From Verrucomicrobiota bacterium (GTDB lineage: Bacteria > Verrucomicrobiota > Verrucomicrobiia > Limisphaerales > UBA1100), in the NCBI GenBank assembly GCA_015660155.1, contig DQLO01000028.1, positions 1-6,587 of the forward strand: a stretch of DNA of 6,587 bases. Reading direction: 5' to 3'. This document shows, piece by piece, positions 1-5,662 of this stretch; the first letter of the stretch is position 1, and the number at the start of each line of letters is the position of its first letter. A program made the translations under genes and the position numbers. The notes below the pieces were generated by a model, which saw nothing but the letters and a program-made list of their open reading frames with translations, was not told the origin of the DNA and did not search any database.

Positions 1-627
1 CACGAGCTGGCCTTTCGAATGCAAAGCGCCGTGCCGGAGTTGACAGACCTCAAGGGCGAAACTGACGCCACCAAAAAACTTTACGGCCTCGATGCCAGTT
101 TCAAAAACACCGCCACCTTCGGCCGCAACTGCCTCGTCGCCCGGCGGCTGGTCGAGCGCGGTGTGCGGTTCATTGAGCTCACCTGCCCCGGCGGCAACGG
201 CGATCGCTGGGATCAACACGGCGGCCTCAAGGACGGCCACACTAAGAACGCCAAGTCAGTCGACCAAGGCATCGGCGCGCTGCTGCAGGATCTCGAAAAC
301 CGCGGGCTGCTCGACACCACGCTCGTCGTGTGGATGGGCGAGTTCGGCCGCACCCCCTTCGCCCAAGGCAACAACGGCCGCGACCACAATCCTTACGGCT
401 TCAGCCTATGGATGGCCGGCGGCGGTGTAAAAGGCGGCATGACTTACGGTGCTACTGACGATTACGGCTACAAAGCCATCGACAAGAAACTCGAAATCCA
501 CGACCTCCACGCCACCATGCTGCATCTCCTCGGCATGAATCACAAAAAACTAACCCTCCGCTTCAGCAGTCGCGACATGCGCCTCACCGACGTGCACGGA
601 GTGGTGATTAAAGATATTTTAGCGTAA
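1..627 (+). CDS. DUF1501 family protein, C-terminal 208 residues (5' end outside window)
   Basis: This is the C-terminal part of a DUF1501 protein. The reading frame is open from base 1: the six codons before the first ATG at 19 read HELAFR and continue into MQSAVPE, a family-typical stretch, so that ATG is internal. Motifs seen, numbered in the fragment, are WDQHG (70-74), GEFGRTP (113-119), RDHNP (127-131), DLHAT (168-172) and the terminal LTDVHG (195-200). DUF1501 proteins belong to the alkaline-phosphatase/sulfatase-like fold group. They are abundant in Planctomycetota and Verrucomicrobiota, are usually exported, and often sit beside DUF1549/DUF1553 cytochrome-type genes. The biochemical role is unknown, and the Asp/His-rich motifs suggest metal binding (inference). 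The C-terminus looks complete and ends at a TAA that overlaps the end of the convergent serine hydrolase gene by 9 bp. Family assignment is secure; function is not. Confidence 0.93.
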   Translation, partial: HELAFRMQSAVPELTDLKGETDATKKLYGLDASFKNTATFGRNCLVARRLVERGVRFIELTCPGGNGDRWDQHGGLKDGHTKNAKSVDQGIGALLQDLENRGLLDTTLVVWMGEFGRTPFAQGNNGRDHNPYGFSLWMAGGGVKGGMTYGATDDYGYKAIDKKLEIHDLHATMLHLLGMNHKKLTLRFSSRDMRLTDVHGVVIKDILA

Positions 628-1734
628 CGGCTCCGGTGGCCAGAGGATCGAGAGCAGCCGGCCGGTGACTTTACCGATGTTGGCGTGCTGGGAATTGGTC
701 ATCACCACCACGGCCATTTTTTTCACGGGCCAGAGAATCATGTACGTGCGGGTTTTTTCCTGCGCGCCGCTGTGGCCGACGAGGAGCACGCCTTTGCCAT
801 CGGCTTTCCACTTGTGTACTTCGCCCTCGTGATATTTTTTGAAACTGAAGCCGAGACCGTACGTGGTGATTTGGCCATCATTGGTTTTTTGTTGGGTCCA
901 CATTTTCGCGCGCGTGGTGGGCTCGACGAGGCGATGGTTCATCAGACCGGCGGCAAACTTGGCGAGGTCGTCGATGTTCGAAATAAACCCGCCCCCGCCG
1001 AGTTTCCAGCTCACGTCGGTGTCGGTGGACACCACCACTTTGCCGTCCTGTTTGCGATAGCCCACGGCGCGATTGGGAATGCGTACCCACTGGTAATCCG
1101 GCTGCAGCGTGGTCATCCCGAGCGGCTTGGCGATGCGGTCGCGCACTTGATGCGCAAACTTCTGCCGCCCCGCGCGCTCCACCACCGCGCTGAGCAGGAT
1201 GAAGCCGTGCGTGGTGTACGCGTACTTTTCCCCCGGCGCATTTACCAACGGCGAATGCTTGAACGTGTCCAGCGCCAGCAATACATTTTCAAATGGGTTG
1301 GGTTTTTCGTACGCACGAACCGTCACCACCACTGGCCCGTTCGAGTAATGGACGATGCCGCCTTGGTGACACAGCAAATGGCGAATACGGATGGGCGCGG
1401 GCTTCGCTGGAAACTCCGGCACATATCGGAGCACGTCCGCTTCCAAATCCAGTTTCCCCTTTTCCCAAAGTTGCAACGCCGTCACCCCCGTGAGGCTTTT
1501 GGAAATGGACGCCCAACGAAACAGCGTCCGCCGCGTCACCGGCGTTTGTTTTTCGCGATCCGCCCAGCCGTAGCCTTTCAGATATTCAATGCGCCCGTTT
1601 TGAATCACGCCCACCGCGAGGCCCACGAGTTCTTGTTGCTTCATCTCCTCCCGCATCGCGGTGTCCACCGCCTCCGGCAACGTGGCGGCACTGGCGGCAC
1701 ACAGCAGCAAAAATAAGGGACAGAAAAATTTCAT
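619..1734 (-). CDS. Exported serine hydrolase, beta-lactamase class C / LACTB-like family (PF00144)
   Basis: A complete 371-residue protein of the beta-lactamase/penicillin-binding-protein-like fold. The N-terminus is a signal peptide (hydrophobic core [12 protein letters not shown]) with likely cleavage after ASA at residue 16. Cys12 follows Leu and does not form a good lipobox. The catalytic SxxK is Ser76-Ile-Ser-Lys79, inside [12 protein letters not shown]. The second motif is Tyr173-Thr-Thr instead of the usual YxN. The third is His321-Ser-Gly, replacing KTG. A KLGGGGF loop (244-250) is also typical of the family. The YTTHGF context resembles LACTB-like serine proteases more than true beta-lactamases, so peptidase or esterase activity is more likely than antibiotic resistance (inference). 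The ATG at 1734 is chosen because the signal peptide starts there; no good Shine-Dalgarno sequence precedes it. The gene is divergent from the SASA esterase across about 400 bp, and its 3' end overlaps the DUF1501 gene. Confidence 0.93.
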   Translation of the reverse strand: MKFFCPLFLLLCAASAATLPEAVDTAMREEMKQQELVGLAVGVIQNGRIEYLKGYGWADREKQTPVTRRTLFRWASISKSLTGVTALQLWEKGKLDLEADVLRYVPEFPAKPAPIRIRHLLCHQGGIVHYSNGPVVVTVRAYEKPNPFENVLLALDTFKHSPLVNAPGEKYAYTTHGFILLSAVVERAGRQKFAHQVRDRIAKPLGMTTLQPDYQWVRIPNRAVGYRKQDGKVVVSTDTDVSWKLGGGGFISNIDDLAKFAAGLMNHRLVEPTTRAKMWTQQKTNDGQITTYGLGFSFKKYHEGEVHKWKADGKGVLLVGHSGAQEKTRTYMILWPVKKMAVVVMTNSQHANIGKVTGRLLSILWPPEPLR

Positions 1735-1753
1735 AAATCCAATTAGCGGAGAT

Positions 1754-1870
1754 TCAAATCCGGAGACCGATTGAGCCGTACTTCATCCGATCCTCCAGCG
1801 AGCGATCCATTTGCCGACGGCATTGTTCGCGAAAGGCTTCCGTTTCGTCTTGTGCGTTCATAACGGGCAT
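1754..1870 (-). CDS. Doubtful small ORF, 38 codons, upstream of the serine hydrolase
   Basis: An ATG at 1870 opens a 38-codon frame ending in TGA at 1756-1754, only 19 nt before the hydrolase start codon and on the same strand. The product would be strongly charged and helical-looking (it includes DETEAFREQCRRQMDRSLED), with no signal peptide or membrane segment. A second ATG at 1861 would give 35 residues. The same frame stays open without an ATG back to 1969, where a TGA lies just upstream, so this could be the remnant of a longer gene. I see no clear ribosome binding site and recognise no family. It could be a genuine small protein co-transcribed with the hydrolase, a leader ORF, a decayed gene, or chance. 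Confidence 0.3.
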   Translation of the reverse strand: MPVMNAQDETEAFREQCRRQMDRSLEDRMKYGSIGLRI

Positions 1871-1871
1871 T

Positions 1872-1900
1872 ATTCTGCCGAAAAAATGATTCAGGTTCAA
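1872..1900 (-). promoter_or_regulatory. Possible sigma-70-like promoter for the serine hydrolase
   Basis: On the minus strand TTGAAC (1900-1895) and CAGAAT (1877-1872) are separated by 17 nt. Each matches the consensus at four of six positions. Transcription would start near 1865, giving a leader of about 130 nt before the hydrolase ATG at 1734. The 35-codon version of the small ORF (ATG at 1861) would then lie almost at the 5' end of the message. Matches this weak occur by chance, so this is only a candidate. Confidence 0.22.
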
Positions 1901-1955
1901 CGTCTGAATGCGTGAGTGGATGTCGGGAGAAAGGGGTTGATGACGAGGATGTGCC

Positions 1956-2044
1956 GCCCCTTCAGGGCTTCACTTTTTTGCGGGCGTGTTCCTAGGGCGT
2001 TGCTCTAGGCTAATATGGGGCCGCGCCTTTGGAGAAACGGCCCT
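1956..2044. repeat. Cluster of three inverted repeats (hairpin element; possible dispersed intergenic repeat)
   Basis: Three hairpin-forming inverted repeats lie within 89 bp. Hairpin 1 pairs GCCC (1956-1959) with GGGC (1965-1968) over a 5 nt loop and is followed by TTCAC and six T (1974-1979). Hairpin 2 pairs CCTAGGGC (1991-1998) with GCTCTAGG (2002-2009) over a GTT loop; it has eight pairs, one of them a G-U wobble if read as plus-strand RNA. Hairpin 3 pairs GGGGCCG (2017-2023) with CGGCCCT (2038-2044) over a 14 nt loop, with a G-U wobble at its base. The wobbles pair only on the plus strand, hinting that RNA in the direction of the esterase gene is the relevant form. From memory, similar GC-rich phrases recur between genes in planctomycete and verrucomicrobial genomes; this is unverified. 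Alternatives are a 5' leader structure or attenuator for the esterase, or a terminator (hairpin 1). Confidence 0.5.
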
Positions 2045-2139
2045 GCCTCGATGTGCGACTGTTCAATGTTACGCGGAGTTTGCAGTGGCTTCGTTTTCGC
2101 TTGCGGGCGGGCGAGGGTTCGGTAGCCTTGGGGCACAGT

Positions 2140-3282
2140 ATGAATTCTATGAAACATATTCTCTTGTTCACCCTCGTTTGCGTTTTGAATTTTTCCGCTT
2201 TGGCGGAGAAGAAACTGGTGAAGGTTTTTATCTTGGCCGGTCAATCGAATATGGAGGGCAAGGGCGGGATTGACCCGCTGCTGAACCATCAAATCAAGGC
2301 GCCGGAGACGAAGGCGTTTTTTGCGCACTTGCACAAGGACGGGAAGTACATTGAGCGCGATGATGTTTGGATAAATTATCTGAACCGGCGCGGCAAGCTG
2401 ACGGTGGGCTACGGCTCGCCGGGGCGCATTGGGCCGGAGCTGGAGTTTGGCAACACGGTGGGCAATCACTACGCCGAGCCGGTGCTGATCATCAAAACCG
2501 CGTGGGGCGGCAAGAGCATTGCGCGCGATTTCCGGCCGCCGAGTTCGGGGCTGCAGTCGAAGGAAAAGATCGCGGAGTTCGTGGAGAATATGTGCAAGCG
2601 CGATTTTAATAATCAGATTCGCAACGAATGGAACAAGGCGAAAAAGGATAACCCGAAAATCACGCGCAAGGAGATTGAGGCCAAGAGCAACGCGTCGCTC
2701 GACGCCATCCGCAAAGCTAAGGCCGGCGAGTATCGCAAACAGGTTGAGGGAAGCTACGGCCATTTTTATCGGCTGATGATGACGGAAATCGAAGTGACGC
2801 TGAAGGAATTCAAGCAGCGCTTTCCGGAATACGATGGGCGCGGCTACGAGCTGGCCGGTTTTGTGTGGTTCCAAGGCTGGAACGATATGTACAACGGATT
2901 TCAGGACGAGTACGCGGCGAACATGGCGAACTTCATCCGCGACGTGCGCAAGGATTTGAAGTCTCCCAACCTCCCCTTCGTCATCGGCCTCATGGGGCAG
3001 AACGGGTTCAAAGAAGCGCAAGGCAATATGGCTATCGTGAAAGCCGCGCAATTGTCAATGAACGACATCGCCGCATTCAAGGGCAACGTGAAGGCTATTC
3101 CCACGGATGTTTACTGGGACAAAAAAGCCGACGATGCCTATCCGACATGGCGCGACAACTTCGAGGCATGGAAAAAAATCGGCGCCGATCGGCCTTACCA
3201 TTACCTCGGCAGCACGATTACGTTTTCGAAAATTGGTCGCGCCTTCGGCGAGACGATGCTGGAATTGCGCAAGGGCAAATAA
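2140..3282 (+). CDS. Secreted SASA-family SGNH carbohydrate esterase (sialate O-acetylesterase / acetylxylan esterase CE6-like, PF03629)
   Basis: A 380-residue exported esterase, predicted to hydrolyse O-acetyl or similar esters on glycans. The signal peptide ends at ALA (residue 22). Block I is GQSNM with nucleophile Ser36. GPELEFG (98-104) supplies the block II glycine region. WGGKS (122-126) is followed by a family-typical DFRPPSSG. WFQGWND (243-249) occupies the block III position, where CE6 enzymes have WHQGE-D. His354 in YHYLGS near the C-terminus is the likely catalytic His. Residues 138-203 form a charged, mostly helical insertion before the fold resumes at GSYGHFYRLMM. The ATG at 2140 is preferred because GGGG (2130-2133) lies 6 nt upstream; the ATG at 2149 also gives a full signal peptide. 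An in-frame TTG at 2029 would extend the protein, but it lies in a hairpin loop and would bury the signal peptide. The gene ends 10 nt from the convergent sulfatase. The exact substrate is unknown. Confidence 0.9.
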   Translation: MNSMKHILLFTLVCVLNFSALAEKKLVKVFILAGQSNMEGKGGIDPLLNHQIKAPETKAFFAHLHKDGKYIERDDVWINYLNRRGKLTVGYGSPGRIGPELEFGNTVGNHYAEPVLIIKTAWGGKSIARDFRPPSSGLQSKEKIAEFVENMCKRDFNNQIRNEWNKAKKDNPKITRKEIEAKSNASLDAIRKAKAGEYRKQVEGSYGHFYRLMMTEIEVTLKEFKQRFPEYDGRGYELAGFVWFQGWNDMYNGFQDEYAANMANFIRDVRKDLKSPNLPFVIGLMGQNGFKEAQGNMAIVKAAQLSMNDIAAFKGNVKAIPTDVYWDKKADDAYPTWRDNFEAWKKIGADRPYHYLGSTITFSKIGRAFGETMLELRKGK

Positions 3283-3292
3283 TACGCTGCCG

Positions 3293-4912
3293 TTAATTCT
3301 TCTCGGCTGTACCCGGGCGAACTTTGTCCCGCCACTCCATCGGCTTCTCTGAAATGTCGCTGTCGTCTTCGTAGTGTTTTTGCAGATCGCGCAGTTGCTT
3401 TTTCAAATTGGCAGCGAGCTTGCCGGTGCCTTTTTTGCCGTAGAGATTTTGCAGCTCATCGGGGTCGCTTTGCAGATCGTAGAGTTCCCATTCATTTCCA
3501 AACTGATAAAAGTGCATCAGCTTGTAGCGCTCGGTGCGGATGCCGTAGTGGCGGGGGATCATGTGCACGCTGGGGTATTCGTAGTAGTGATAATAAATAC
3601 TGGTGCGCCAGTCTTTTGGATTTTGCCCGCGGAGCAATGGGACGAGTGAGGAGCCCTGCATATCGGCTGGGATTTTCGCGCCGGCGATGTCGAGAAAAGT
3701 TTCGGCGTAGTCGAGGTTTTGGATGAGGTGCGTGTCGCGCGAGCCCGGCTTGGTGACGCCCGGCCAATTGACGATAAAGGGCATCATCAGCGATTCCTCG
3801 TACATCCAGCGCTTGTCGTACCAGCCGTGGTCGCCGATGTAAAAACCCTGATCGGAGCTGTAAATGACAATCGTGTTATCGGCGAGGCCCAGATCTTTGA
3901 GTGTCGCGCGTAGTCGGCCGACGCTTTCGTCGACGCCTTTCACACAGCGCAAATAATTTTTCGCGTAACGTTGAAATTTCCATCGCACGAGTGCCTTGCC
4001 GGAGAGCTTGGCTTTGTGAAACGCGGCGTCCTTGGGGGCGTAGGCGGCGCGCCATTTTTTTAACTGCGCGGGAGACATGCGCTTCATGTTGTGCCACGCG
4101 GAGCGGTCCTGGCGCTCTTGCGATGCGGGCTGGTTGTAATCGGGCGTGAGGTCGACAAAGAGGTCGTAATTCAAATCCATGTGCCGGTCGATTTCCAGCT
4201 CCTGATGGCGCGCGGGCGGGGCGTTGTCTTCCCACTGGTCGAAGAGCGTGGCGGGTTCGGGGATATCGATGTCGTCGTACAAATGCAAATGACGCAGCGC
4301 GGGCATCCAGTTGCGATGCGGCGCCTTGTGCTGCACCATCATCATGAAGGGCTGCCCGTCCTTCCGCTTTTTGGTGAGCCACTCGACGGCGAGATCCGTC
4401 ACCACATCCGTGCAGTAGCCGTTGATGCGCTTTCGGCCATTGGGGAAAATCATGTCGGGATTATAATAAAGCCCCTGCCCCGGCAGCACCGCCCAATCGT
4501 CAAACCCTTGCGGCCGCCCCTTGAGATGGCTCTTGCCGTAGATGGCGGTTTGATAACCGGCCTTTTGCAGCAGCTTGGGAAAAATCTGCTGAGTCCAGTC
4601 GAAGGAATTACCATTGTTCATGAAGCCATTCTTGTGGCTGTGCTTGCCGGTCATGATGACGGCGCGGCTCGGGCCGCAGATGGAGTTGGAGCAAAAACTT
4701 TTCTCGAACAACATCCCTCCCCGTGCCAGTCGATCGATGTTCGGCGTTGGGTCCACCGATTTCAGCCAGCCATTGTAGGCACCTATTGCGTGGGGCGCAT
4801 GGTCATCGCTGAAGACAAATAAAATATTCGGCTGTTGGTTCTTGGCTTGGGCTGGGGAAACCAGCACAATAATCAGGGCAATCAGACGTAAAATATAATT
4901 TTTCATGGGCAT
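3293..4912 (-). CDS. Secreted formylglycine-dependent sulfatase (type I, N-acetylglucosamine-6-sulfatase-like subgroup, C-terminal DUF4976)
   Basis: A complete 539-residue type I sulfatase that would remove sulfate esters from a carbohydrate outside the cytoplasm. The signal peptide ends at AQA (residue 23). NILFVFSDDHA gives metal ligands Asp36 and Asp37. Cys79-Gly-Pro-Ser-Arg83 is the CxPSR motif, whose Cys becomes formylglycine. GKSHL (126-130) keeps Lys127 and His129 but has Ser where GKWHL is usual. Further active-site candidates are HKAPH (195-199), SSDQG with Asp354 and Gln355 as metal ligands, and DHGWYDKR with Lys367. The C-terminal YYHYYEYP-HYGIRTERYKL region (440-464) and WELYDLQSDPDE match the DUF4976 domain. 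The resemblance to GNS-type enzymes suggests a 6-O-sulfated sugar, but the substrate cannot be fixed from sequence. Activity requires a formylglycine-generating enzyme (FGE or anSME), not encoded here. The ATG at 4912 is used; an ATG two codons later (4906) is equally possible. Confidence 0.95.
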   Translation of the reverse strand: MPMKNYILRLIALIIVLVSPAQAKNQQPNILFVFSDDHAPHAIGAYNGWLKSVDPTPNIDRLARGGMLFEKSFCSNSICGPSRAVIMTGKHSHKNGFMNNGNSFDWTQQIFPKLLQKAGYQTAIYGKSHLKGRPQGFDDWAVLPGQGLYYNPDMIFPNGRKRINGYCTDVVTDLAVEWLTKKRKDGQPFMMMVQHKAPHRNWMPALRHLHLYDDIDIPEPATLFDQWEDNAPPARHQELEIDRHMDLNYDLFVDLTPDYNQPASQERQDRSAWHNMKRMSPAQLKKWRAAYAPKDAAFHKAKLSGKALVRWKFQRYAKNYLRCVKGVDESVGRLRATLKDLGLADNTIVIYSSDQGFYIGDHGWYDKRWMYEESLMMPFIVNWPGVTKPGSRDTHLIQNLDYAETFLDIAGAKIPADMQGSSLVPLLRGQNPKDWRTSIYYHYYEYPSVHMIPRHYGIRTERYKLMHFYQFGNEWELYDLQSDPDELQNLYGKKGTGKLAANLKKQLRDLQKHYEDDSDISEKPMEWRDKVRPGTAEKN

Positions 4913-4927
4913 AAAAGGTGAGCGACG

Positions 4928-4955
4928 AAACTAGCAGCAGTGCGGTGATTGTCTA
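4928..4955 (-). promoter_or_regulatory. Possible promoter of the sulfatase gene
   Basis: On the minus strand TAGACA (4955-4950) is followed after 16 nt by TAGTTT (4933-4928), which is preceded by TGC in extended -10 fashion. The -35 matches consensus at five of six positions, the -10 at only three. Transcription would start near 4921, leaving a leader of about 10-15 nt before the ATG at 4912 or 4906. The site lies in the 75 bp region shared with the divergent gene at 4988, so control of both genes would have to fit there. Confidence 0.25.
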
Positions 4956-4987
4956 GCGAAATGGGCGCGCATGTGCTACATTGGTAT

Positions 4988-5662
4988 ATGAATCGACCCT
5001 CCCTTTTAATTTCATTCTTCGCACTTAGCCTGTTTGTTCATGCCGCCGATGGGCTGAAACTCAAATTCAAGGATGGCACAATTCTTTCCGGGGCAAGAAT
5101 TTACGTGCCCGCTGTCGCGCACTCCACGGGCACCCCCGACGGGCGTGGGGTGATCCTGAAGTATCATGACAAACTTTACATTCATCATTTCCCCTACCGC
5201 CAACCGCGCAAAGTCATCCGCGTGATTGACGACGGCGTTGATAACGGCATTTACAAAACCGCCGCCGTGATGGAGGAACTGGAGCATTACCACGCCCGTT
5301 CCTCCGTGCTTGAAGCTTCCCCGCGAGAGTTGATGTATTCCTGCACCCCCTCGCGCCTGGCCTTTTTCCATTTCGACCAACCCAGCCTCAAAGTGCTGCG
5401 CCAAGCCATTGTTCATCATCCCCAAATCCCAGAGGCGAATCGCAAGGCGGCGTTGGTCGCCATCCAGAACGCTTTCTACGCCAACCCCAACCCCGCCTAC
5501 TACAACACCCCGCGCCACTCGCAAATTTGGCAGGCCGAAGCCGACCGCGACGTGGAACGCTACAAGCAGCACGTCTTTTACGGCAAATGGATTGACCAGC
5601 CCGCGCTGGCCCCGGCGGTGTTCCAAAAGCTACTGGGGCCCGGGCGGAAGCGCTCGCCGTAA
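4988..5662 (+). CDS. Secreted protein of unknown function, 224 aa
   Basis: I do not recognise this protein. The signal peptide is clear (core LLISFFALSLF, cleavage after VHA at residue 19), so it should be exported. Residues about 22-85 look beta-rich and begin with LKLKFKDGTILSGARIYV, followed by VILKYHDKLYIHHFPY; this resembles the small barrel-like DGT-x-x-G segments of some planctomycete secreted proteins (inference only). Residues about 90-160 look helical, and 162-180 form an Asn/Pro/Tyr-rich linker (YANPNPAYYNTPRHSQ) before a helical tail. Cys119 is the only cysteine in the mature chain and no catalytic motif stands out. The ATG at 4988 is chosen because it starts the signal peptide; an in-frame TTG at 4949 would add 13 residues ahead of it. 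No good ribosome binding site is visible. The gene is divergent from the sulfatase by 75 bp, and its last 33 bp overlap the end of the S9 peptidase gene. Confidence 0.85.
   Translation: MNRPSLLISFFALSLFVHAADGLKLKFKDGTILSGARIYVPAVAHSTGTPDGRGVILKYHDKLYIHHFPYRQPRKVIRVIDDGVDNGIYKTAAVMEELEHYHARSSVLEASPRELMYSCTPSRLAFFHFDQPSLKVLRQAIVHHPQIPEANRKAALVAIQNAFYANPNPAYYNTPRHSQIWQAEADRDVERYKQHVFYGKWIDQPALAPAVFQKLLGPGRKRSP

Larger units (their letters stand above)
1735..2139. other. Long divergent intergenic region (about 405 bp)
   Basis: This is the only sizeable stretch without a confident gene. It separates the serine hydrolase (leftward) from the SASA esterase (rightward). From left to right it holds a doubtful small minus-strand ORF (1754-1870), a weak promoter-like pair for leftward transcription (1872-1900), a cluster of three inverted repeats (1956-2044), and about 95 bp before the esterase start in which I see no convincing promoter or operator. 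No tRNA or other RNA gene could be recognised. Confidence 0.8.

Noticed and set aside
685..1716. 343-codon open frame on the plus strand opposite the serine hydrolase
   Set aside because: It is the antisense shadow of a clear PF00144 gene. Its translation is His/Arg/Pro-rich with no recognisable domain.
1956..1979. Rho-independent terminator on the plus strand (hairpin 1 plus six T)
   Set aside because: The stem has only four pairs, the T run begins five bases after it, and the nearest upstream plus-strand gene ends at 627. I kept it only as part of the hairpin cluster.
1986..2273. 95-codon plus-strand open frame across the hairpin region
   Set aside because: It covers the inverted repeats, has no ribosome binding site or domain, and runs into the esterase gene out of frame. 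It is probably the translation of a non-coding repeat.
2005..3051. 348-codon open frame on the minus strand opposite the SASA esterase
   Set aside because: It is a low-complexity His/Arg/Leu-rich shadow of a gene whose catalytic motifs are on the plus strand.
4091..4822. 243-codon open frame on the plus strand opposite the sulfatase
   Set aside because: It is antisense to the sulfatase, which has all its signature motifs. No domain or signal peptide is visible in the shadow frame.
4975..4990. TACATT as an extended -10 for the gene at 4988
   Set aside because: The only TTG-like -35 lies 22 nt upstream, too far, and the transcript would begin at the start codon itself. There is not enough to call it a promoter.
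5012..5626. 204-codon open frame on the minus strand opposite the unknown secreted protein
   Set aside because: Because the plus-strand protein is itself unrecognised I compared both. The plus frame begins with a good signal peptide and has balanced composition, while the minus frame is Gly/Val-rich and lacks a plausible start context.
5643..5658. Hairpin GGCG/CGCC at the end of the 224-residue protein gene as a terminator
   Set aside because: The stem is only four pairs and is followed by GTAAAAAAT, not a T tract. On the other strand the T tract precedes the hairpin.
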